A stretch of 64,000 nt of DNA from Asterias amurensis. Taxonomy: Eukaryota; Echinodermata; Asteroidea; Forcipulatida; Asteriidae. The notes under the pieces are model-generated. The model searched no databases and was not told the origin of the DNA. It saw only the letters and a program-made list of their open reading frames with translations. Of the stretch, positions 57,152-64,000 are shown piece after piece (position 1 is the first letter of the stretch; each line of letters opens with the position of its first letter). Where the stretch lies: contig NC_092661.1 of NCBI RefSeq assembly GCF_032118995.1, forward strand, positions 250,501 to 314,500, in the 5' to 3' direction. Made by a program: the position numbers and the translations under genes.

Positions 57152-60100
57152 CTGAAGGGAAATGAAAAAGTTGAAGTTATAATTTTACTGCATGCCCAAG
57201 TAATTGTTGTGTCTTTAAAAGTTTTAAAAATCAATATTTTTTAAATTTTAGATGTTACCTTCAATATTTCTTGTAAATATTACATTGTAGGTAGTTTTTG
57301 TTTGTGATTTTTTTTTTTACAGTTGTGGGTTCGAACCCTACCAAGCTAACTGATTTCACAATGCATACATCAAGAATTGTTATCTAGTTACTGAATCACA
57401 ATTATGTGCGATTTATAATCATAGTTGATAACCCAATGTTTGTATGAGAGGAATTTGCCATCTTGGTGTTTATATCCCTTTGTGGGAGTTTGCCGAGTAC
57501 CCTTGAGGGCGCCCTACACAAGAGTCATTACTTTGAAACACTGACCATTCTTCTAATGTCTGCCGGTGACCGATGGCAATAATCAGGAAAGGGTTTACTC
57601 TTATGGAGCAACTCATAAAGCAAGTATCCAAGACCCCAAACATCAGAGTAAAATCCCAACGCTTTATCATCACACAAAACCTGCATAGTAACAATCAGAT
57701 CAAAATGGAATAAAAATGAGAAAGTTACAGTCAAAAACCTAGATATAGGTTGGTAAAGCAACAAAACTTAATAACACAAAACTTGCATGACATTAAAAAA
57801 ATAATCAAAAAAACACCAATGATAAGGTGATACTTAAATCTGTACATAGATTGGTAAAACTACAACACTTCACCACACAGAACCTGCATAGCAATCAAAT
57901 CAAAACAATAAAGTCCGCAGTCAAACCCCAGATAAGTTGGTAAAACTGTAACTTAAAACCCTACCTAATATTAAGTTAAGGTTTGTTTCTGTCTTTAAAA
58001 TGAACTTCCCAGCCTTTGGAGTAAAAATGCTTCATCACACAAAATCTACATTTCTAATAAACAATTCAATTTAACACACAATAAACCATATAACACCCTC
58101 GACTTTTCATTTATCAAAACTCTAAAATGAGTCACTTACATTGCCTTATTAAAACTCAAAAGCAAAATCAGCAGAAAGATTTGCAATACAGGCAAAATGT
58201 TTCATACTACTTTACATGACAAATAACATATCGAAAACATAACACACATTTTTTTCAAAAACAATTTATTCCCTCCATTCACAATGCGAGACTTTTGGAC
58301 GTTCCTTTTTCACAGTTCTCGCCAGTAGTGCGCGTGCTCAGACAAACGTGTGTAATACTGAGCATGTGCGCACGCTCAGAGCAGCAAAAAAGGGCCGAAA
58401 TGTCTGCTGCCGCCAGCGTCTCCAAAAGTCTCCTATTGAATTCAAATAAACAATTTCCAAGGGGTTGGGGGTTATGTTAATGAACAGCTTACCTCTGGTG
58501 CAGCGTAGCATGGATCAATTGTTGATCTAATGTTATCTGGACTCGTCACTACTACTCCTTGCTCTAAAACCATGGCATGGCTGAAGTTACATAACTTCAC
58601 ACTTTGATTCCTTTTATCAAGTAACAGACCGGAACCTTCAAATGAAAAATAAAAAAAATCACATTTTACTTTCAAGATGATCAAAAGAAGAATAATAATA
58701 ATTAATATCCAATAGGCCTATTGTTTAAATATCATCACATGACAATAACCACGGTCTAATTATATTTAAAATATATAAAATTTATTTAAATAAAAAGACA
58801 AACTAATCGGCTTGGATGCAGCAATTACTACATTGCCCTAAATAGTAAGGATCACAAAAATTACAGTTTCACAAATAAATAATAAACAACCAACACTGAG
58901 ATTTTGAAATAAGTACAGAACCTTAAAAATGATTAATAGTTAGTAGTTTTTTTAAATTACACTAGGCCTTGCTCATAAGATATAATAAAAGTAGAGTATA
59001 AGAGTATTTGTAAGGCGCCAAAATCCACCAAATGAAGGGGCTCAAGGCGCACGAGAGTGAATCCTCAAACAGTAAGAAAAAGGAAAATCAGACAGAGAAC
59101 AATAATAGATAAGCTATATTAAACAAGCAAGTTATCAAACTTATCTTAAAAGTATCAACACTAGAAATATTAACAATTTGAAGTGGTAAGTCATTCCAGA
59201 GAGTAGATCCAGCATGGGAAAGCGACATATCGCCCCATGATTTTCTACTCTTGGGAACATGTAACAAGCATAGAGCTTTTGCTCTACATGTATGTAACAA
59301 CAAGTATTAGAAGATCAAAGAGATCGTAAAGGAGTATATGGTATTACCAAAGAAATATTATATAAAGGAGCGGAACCATGTACACAACATAAGATAAGCA
59401 ACAGATGTTTGAAAGGAATGCAAGATACAATTGGTAGCCAGTGAAGTGACTTCAGTATGGCAGACATAAAACAATCCTGAAGACATTTCTCAACTCATGA
59501 GAAAACCATCCAGGAATCTTAAGTTGGACATGAGATTTATTTATAACATTATCTCAACACTCACAGGTTTCAAATAATATACCTGGGTGAGGAGAAGCAA
59601 CTTATGGACACAATTCAGCAACAAGAACATGAGTAAACAGTGTTATGATAGAATTCATATAATCATTTACACAATCAATGAAACAATAAAGATATCAAAA
59701 TAACACACATGATTATTATTATACGTTATCACACAAGCGAGAGTGGAATATGGACAAATATTGCGCTTCTGCGTCCCATATCCATTATCCAACGAACCAT
59801 CTCAGCTCCTTGGGGGAGTTTACAGGCTGTGTGACAAATTTGCGCTACTAAGCAAAATCAATCACATGAACCATCTCTGCCCTCACAGGTACCCATTTAC
59901 CTGGGTGGAGAGAAACAATTATACTAAAGTGTCTTGCTCAGAGACACAAGTGTCATGACCTGGGTTCGAACCCACACTCTGCTGATCAGAAACACCAGAG
60001 CTTGAATTCGGTGCTCTAAACCGCTCGGCCATGACACCCCACGGGGAATGGTTTTGGGTTTAACTTACATTTCCAGCTGAGATACACTACATTGAGCGAG

Positions 60101-63005
60101 TGTAAATACTTAGCAGCTTCAGCAGCCTGTCTGAGTATAGCACGGCAGAGGTCAAGGGTTGTATCATGGAAGAGTAGTGTCTCCAGTTCCATAAAATCTA
60201 CAGAAAAATATCAAGAAAGAATCAAACACTCATTACTTATTGATTGTTTAAAAGAATAGCAATGCTAAGATTCCTTATATTTATAATCTCACACACAGTG
60301 GCCAGAACTTGGATAACATTTTGTTTAATTTTTTTTTTTTTTTATAAGGTACCTTGCCCATTTTATAAGGCCAGACAGCCACTTCAACGTGATGGCAACA
60401 TTTATCTGATTTGGGCTATCAACCCAGATCAACTGTCACCAAGGGGCATGTTGCCGGAGCTAAAACAGGGTGACCCCCTGCACAGTCTATAAGCATGTAG
60501 GCATGGGATGGGCATCATCCACTAGGAGCCACTCTGGTAGAGCAGAATGCACTTCTTTCGGCACAAATGTTTACAAAGTATTATGGTTAAGTGCCTTGCT
60601 CAAAGGCACAAATGTCATGACGGGGATTAAAACCAACACTCTGCGGCTGACAACACCAGAGCTTAGGTCAAGTGAACTAGACTGCTCAGCCACGACACGC
60701 CAAACTGCTTTAACCTTTACTTAACTTTGAAAAGCTATAATATCTGCACAATTTACCTGAATCTGTATGATAGACGGAACACACCAGCATTGTATCATCT
60801 TTTAGTTCACTGTACCAGAAGCTCCTCACTAAATATGGAGAAGGTTTCTTGATTGCAAGGTAGACATTCTTTTCATTCCGGCCAGTTTGCAAAGCCTGTC
60901 AACACAAACAATCAAAATAGGTCACTAATTTGAATAATAATTTAAGCTGGTTTGCAAAGCCTGTAAAAACAAAGAAACAAACAAAGTTAGTTAATTAACT
61001 GATTTGTATGATTCGAAATTGAATATGTGTTCATTTGGTTAGAACCAGTAACTAAACATGCCAGCCATCAATAAAACACATCAACTGATGTTATTTAATG
61101 AAGCAAGCTTTATAACAACTAGTAATGACCAGACTAAAACTGGGATTACTTATCAGGAACAGGCCAGAGAAAAACCACTAAATTGTTTGGGTCTTGAGTC
61201 AACAATAGTGAGCTCCGTGGGGAGTATACAGCTCCGAGCTGCCGTGGCGCTCTGAAGGTTTCAACCTCTTCCCTCACAGGAACCCATTTATACCCCTGAG
61301 TGAAGTGAAGCAATTATAGTAAAGCATGTTGCTAAAGTGACACGACTGGGACCCGAACCCACACTCCGATGACTTAACCACCATAGCTTGAACCCGACGC
61401 TCAAAACCACTCAGCCATGACACCCTATTGCATGATGATTCAAAGAAACCGTACCTTTTTGATGACAACATGAACTTTATCTGAAGCACCAGACTGTGTC
61501 ATTAAGCGCAAACAAACTCGCAGGATGTTGGAGTCACAGAAACCTCCCATAGGACTGACATACTGAACCTTAGCTGACTTCCATAATGCATAACCATCAG
61601 ACCGATCATTGTCCAACTGAAAAATCAAAGCAATAATATTAATAATAATTTGAACAATATATTTGCATCGAAAACACAATGCTCCATGGTGTTTACAGAG
61701 TAACATTTAAAAAATCCCTTTGAACACATAGTCATAACTATCAGAATTAACAAGAACGGAATAACAATCAATTTAAAATCAGCAAAACAATTGCAACCGA
61801 AATAAATAACAGCAAATATAGAAATATGCAATATTTTAAAATGCTAAGGTAAACAGTAAAACAAATCATTCGGCATATAGTTCTCTAGTAATGTCAATTG
61901 CACCCATCATCATCTTCTCAAATATTCTTATTGAAAACACACAAAACACAATTACTAAGGACAAATACAAGAAGAAGAAGAAGTAAGGAAAAAGGCAAAA
62001 GAGAACGCAATAGAAAACAAACAAATTTATACCGGTGAGTGAGTAGGCCCTAAACAAATTATGGGTAAGAAGAGTGAACAAACTATTTACAGTCTCCTGA
62101 CGATGACTAGAGCAAGCTAGTCGAAACGTTGAGACCAATTCACAACTGACTCCGCTGCAGAACAGTTAATTACAATCCTATAAGCTAAAGTAGTAGTCCA
62201 GTCTATTTTCTATACCATCCGCCCGGGTAATATATAAAAGCAGGACAGTTCTTTTCAGAACTGTGAAGTCAATTCAATCTTTGTTAGTAAATTCAAATGG
62301 ATTGGTTAAATGCAACAAGATAAAACAATTAGTATAAGAATATACAATAAACACTATTAATATGCAATAAGTACAATAGAGTAAAATGATATTCATAAAA
62401 AATAAATAACTATACAGTGTAAAAAACAAACAAAAAGGGATCCTAGTACACACTACCTAAAGCTTGATCCATCGAGAGGACAAAGCCATCATGGTTAAGG
62501 GCCTTGCTCAAGGACACAAGTGTCATGGTTGGACTCGAACCCACACTCTTCTGATTAGAACAGCCAGAGTTTGAGTCTGGAGTTCTTTATGATAAAAACT
62601 TGTCCTGGAGTATGACTTTTTTTGTTCATTATCACTCAACTAATATGATCCCCGGCTCCACACCACGGCGCACACATTCCTATCAAACGATAGCAAGCAA
62701 AACTTCCAGATCACCCCACCACATCACACACAGGTTCGCAGCTTCCAGAAACGCCCTCTATTGGTGGAATCATCACAGTGTAGTGTTGTGTGTATGAACA
62801 TAAACATATAGGCCCTACTCAACAGACATGTCTTGCACCAAGACTTATCGCAGTGCTGCCATCCATAAAACACATAACATATCAGTCACTTACTATATGA
62901 AAGTTGCCATTCTGTAAGACACGTTGCGTTAAGACTGCAAGTTTGTTAGTCTTTGGCTGAAGAGATTGTCCCAGCATCAATTGTATGGGATGCTCCAGTG
63001 ACGAT
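57008..63005 (-). CDS. Pseudokinase of tyrosine-kinase-like type, 3' seven exons (5' end outside window)
   Basis: Seven phase-consistent exons encode about 320 residues ending in TGA at 57008. The fold is readable: a beta-3 strand HVVIKK, hinge LVCSVYH, helix E AEAAKYLHSLNV, then YLSWKC where HRDxxxxN is expected, KLCNFS where DFG is expected, PCYAAPE (APE kept), SDVWGLGYLLYELL (subdomain IX) and a C-terminal CWQPVSAQR like the CWxxxPxxR of tyrosine kinases. There is no GxGxxG loop. Loss of the catalytic Asp, the metal-binding Asn and the DFG Asp means it should not catalyse transfer; a scaffold or allosteric role is inferred. I cannot assign a named family. The domain upstream of the N-lobe begins outside the window. 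The protein ends about 12 residues after the last helix, so there is no C-terminal extension. Confidence 0.8.
57311..57345 (+). mobile_element. SINE B-box remnant in intron
   Basis: GTGGGTTCGAACCCTACCAA after an A/T run. Only the B-box half is readable. Confidence 0.35.
57546..57680 (-). CDS. Pseudokinase exon (subdomain IX-X)
   Basis: 45 codons, phase 0 to 0: VLCDDKALGFYSDVWGLG and YLLYELLHKSKPFPDY. The acceptor is CTATGCAG and the donor GTCAGT. The Asp of SDVW, which braces the catalytic loop, is kept. Confidence 0.85.
58286..58432. mobile_element. Short CpG-rich element with inverted ends
   Basis: GAGACTTTTGGACG at 58288 and CGTCTCCAAAAGTCTC ending at 58432 are imperfect inverted ends. 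The interior is much richer in CpG than its surroundings and holds a second dyad, GCGTGCTCAG with CTGAGCATGTGCGCACGCTC nearby. Lies in the intron just 3' of the APE exon. Confidence 0.45.
58493..58635 (-). CDS. Pseudokinase exon (degenerate DFG to APE)
   Basis: SGLLLDKRNQSVKLCNFS then PDNIRSTIDPCYAAPE. LLLDKRNQSVKLCNF aligns with the LLLDxxxxxKLxDF of kinases, with Asn in place of the DFG Asp. The acceptor is CATTTGAAG and the donor GTAAGC. Confidence 0.85.
58955..59480 (-). mobile_element. 3' end of a LINE (non-LTR retrotransposon), decayed
   Basis: The minus strand codes ILKSLHWLP and, after a stop, KSRKSWGDMSLSHAGSTLWN then DLPLQI and SVDTFKISLITCLFN. This matches the usual C-terminal end of L2/CR1-like reverse transcriptases (SLHWLP, LWNxLP, FKxxLKTxLF). 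It is followed by a tail with CGCCTTGAGCCCC and TGGCGCCTTACAAATACT, the common 3' UTR form of such elements. It has at least one in-frame stop, so it is dead. Confidence 0.75.
59800..60042 (-). mobile_element. tRNA-derived SINE (long-variable-arm type), about 240 bp
   Basis: The minus-strand head reads GGTGTCATGGCCGAGCGGTT (A-box), then a Leu/Ser-type variable arm, then a B-box GTGGGTTCGAACCCAGG. It is followed by a tail with ACACTTGTGTCTCTGAGCAA and CCCAGGTAAATGGGTACCTG. It lies at the donor of the pseudokinase exon at 60069. Confidence 0.8.
60069..60197 (-). CDS. Pseudokinase exon (helix E, degenerate catalytic loop)
   Basis: Contains MELETLLFHDTTLD and AAEAAKYLHSLNVVYLSWK. The His-Arg-Asp triad is absent: the position reads Y-L-S-W. 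The acceptor is TTCTGTAG and the donor GTAAGT. Confidence 0.82.
60445..60705 (-). mobile_element. tRNA-derived SINE with a 79-bp tail module
   Basis: The tRNA-like head at the right (minus strand CGTGTCGTGGCTGAGCAGTC) and the CATTTGTGCCTTTGAGCAAG tail belong to the same SINE type as 59800. Its distal tail (60460-60535) matches the unit of the tandem array at 63137-64000. Confidence 0.7.
60757..60895 (-). CDS. Pseudokinase exon (alpha-C to hinge)
   Basis: 46 codons plus one base, ALQTGRNEKNVYLAIKK to VCSVYHTDS. The acceptor is TGTTGACAG and the donor GTAAAT. Confidence 0.8.
61208..61428 (-). mobile_element. tRNA-derived SINE, same type
   Basis: Minus-strand head GGTGTCATGGCTGAGTGG, B-box GTGGGTTCGGGTCCCAG, and a tail that includes AAATGGGTTCCTGTGAGGGA. 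It sits immediately 3' of the exon at 61455. Confidence 0.75.
61455..61616 (-). CDS. Pseudokinase exon (N-lobe, beta strands)
   Basis: 54 codons, LDNDRSDGYALWKSAKVQ to KVHVVIKK, phase 0 to 0. The acceptor is TTTTTCAG and the donor GTACGG. VVIKK sits where the ATP-binding lysine would be. Confidence 0.78.
62092..62135 (+). ncRNA. Hammerhead-ribozyme-like hairpin, copy b (most regular)
   Basis: Read base by base: GTCTC (62092-62096), CTGACGA (62097-62103), one extra T, GACTAG (62105-62110), loop AGCAAG, CTAGTC (62117-62122), GAA, ACGT (62126-62129), T, GAGAC (62131-62135). Helix I (5 bp), helix II (6 bp), both core strands and the U-H cleavage position are all in hammerhead order; ACGT is self-complementary, as in dimer-type hammerheads with a tiny helix III. 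The single extra T before helix II is the only break from the type I layout. Activity is unknown. Confidence 0.45.
62480..62590 (-). mobile_element. tRNA-derived SINE, partial
   Basis: B-box GTGGGTTCGAGTCCAAC on the minus strand and tail ACACTTGTGTCCTTGAGCAA. The A-box half is decayed. Confidence 0.65.
62894..63005 (-). CDS. Pseudokinase exon (N-lobe start)
   Basis: 37 full codons, SSLEHPIQLMLGQSLQPK to VLQNGNFHI. The acceptor is CTTTTCAG and the donor GTAAGT. It enters with one base of a codon from an exon outside the window. Confidence 0.75.
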
Positions 63006-63136
63006 CTGAAAAGCCAAGACACAAGACAAAAAGTTGAATTAAGAAAGGTCTACAAACCAAGGAGTTGATACAAAAATAAGCAGTCAAAAACAGCATTTCA
63101 ATTATGTGTAGTTACTGAGGTAAAGCAACTCTCACC

Positions 63137-64000
63137 AGGGGCGCAGTGTCACCTACTCTGAAACTGGGCTACCCCCTTCACAGTCCGTAAGGATGTAGGC
63201 ATTGGTATCATCCACTAGGAGCCACCTACTCCCTGGGCTGAAACAGGGTTACCCTCTTCACAGTCCATAAGGATGTAGGCTTGGGTATCAGCCACTTGGA
63301 GCCACCTACTCCCTGGGCTGGAACAGGGTTACCCCTTCACAGTCTGTAAAGATGTAGGCTTGGGTATCAGCCACTTGGAGCCACCTACTCCCTGGGCTGG
63401 AACAGGGTTACCCCTTCACAGTCTGTAAGGATGTAGGCATTGGTACCATCCACTAGAAGCCACCTACTCCCTGGGCTGAAACAGGGTAACCCCTTCACAG
63501 TCTTTAAGGATGTAGGCTTGGGTATCATCCACTAGGAGCCACCTACTCCCTGGGCTGGAACAGGGTTACCCCTTCACAGTCTGTAAGGATGTAGGCATTG
63601 GTACCATCCACTAGAAGCCACCTACTCCCTGGGCTGAAACAGGGTTACCCCTTCACAGTCTGTAAGGATGAAGGCTTGGGTATCATCCACTAGGAGCCCC
63701 CTACTCCCTGGGCTGAAACAGGGTTACCCCCGTCACAGTCCGTAAGGATGTAGGCATGGGTATCATCCACTAGGAGCCAACTACTCCCTGGACTGAAACA
63801 GGGTTACCCCTTCACAATCTTTAAGGATGTAGGCATGGGTATCATCCACTAGGAGCCACATACTCCCTGGGCTGATACAGGGTTACCCCCTTCACAGTCC
63901 GTAAGGATGTAGGCATTGGTACCATCCACTAGGGGCCACCTACTCCCTGGGCTGAAACAGGGTTACCCCCTTCACACAGTTTTTAAGGATATAGGCTTGG
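63137..64000. repeat. 79-bp tandem array, about 11 units, continuing past the window edge
   Basis: The unit contains GGGTTACCCCTTCACAGTCT, AAGGATGTAGGCATGGGTAT, CATCCACTAGGAGCCACCTA and CTCCCTGGGCTGAAACA in order. Units differ at several sites (AAACAGG or GAACAGG; CATCC or CAGCC; GGCAT or GGCTT). The same sequence occurs once as the distal tail of the SINE at 60445-60705. It lies in the intron 5' of the exon at 62894. Confidence 0.95.

Noticed and set aside
59930..60042. tRNA gene of Leu/Ser type
   Set aside because: A- and B-boxes are present, but stem pairing is imperfect and the sequence continues into a SINE tail shared by other copies.
34110..63005. The two kinase genes as a tandem duplicate pair
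   Set aside because: One is a CAMKL-type kinase with intact motifs, the other a tyrosine-kinase-like pseudokinase; exon structure and sequence do not correspond.
63137..64000. CRISPR-like array
   Set aside because: Units abut with no variable spacers and the genome is clearly animal; it is a tandem repeat.

Overview
This is nuclear DNA of an animal: intron-rich kinase genes with consensus GT/AG splice sites, long AT-rich spacers, many non-autonomous transposons, and tRNA-derived SINEs. The HUNK-type kinase, the intronless rhodopsin-type receptor and the style of the repeats suggest an invertebrate deuterostome, most likely an echinoderm. The exact taxon is an inference; nothing in the window fixes it.

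Layout. (1) 482-1873 (+) is a single-exon class A GPCR of 463 aa, an orphan with a long third intracellular loop. (2) About 1.9-34 kb is gene-poor and repeat-rich. It has one region of possible but unproven minus-strand coding exons (6.9-8.1 kb), several MITE families, a near-perfect 229-bp tandem duplication, a foldback element carrying a 48-bp tandem repeat, and a purine-skewed block. (3) 34110-50430 (-) is a complete eight-exon gene for a HUNK-like Ser/Thr kinase of about 1,010-1,020 aa. All catalytic motifs are intact, a UBA-like segment follows the kinase domain, and the long basic tail holds a 13-residue tandem repeat. Its introns carry a 1.4-kb 27-bp minisatellite, an AAC microsatellite against a splice donor, several MITEs and an E-box/CRE cluster. 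(4) 50.4-57 kb is intergenic, with a 391-bp near-perfect hairpin element and a weak plus-strand first-exon candidate. (5) 57008-63005 (-) is the 3' part (seven exons) of a second kinase-fold gene. It is a pseudokinase of tyrosine-kinase-like type in which the HRD and DFG motifs are replaced. Its 5' end lies beyond the window. Its introns hold SINEs, a LINE 3' end and a 79-bp tandem array that looks like an amplified SINE-tail segment.

No operon or shared pathway links the three genes. The two kinase genes are head-to-tail on the minus strand, but they belong to different kinase groups. The most unusual items are a dispersed, structure-conserved hairpin resembling a Penelope-type hammerhead ribozyme (22955-23000, 62092-62135, with compensatory changes in inverted copies near 25.0 kb), and at least three TTAA-flanked MITE families that share the same terminal trinucleotide. 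All exon boundaries were read by eye and phase-checked by hand. No database search was possible.
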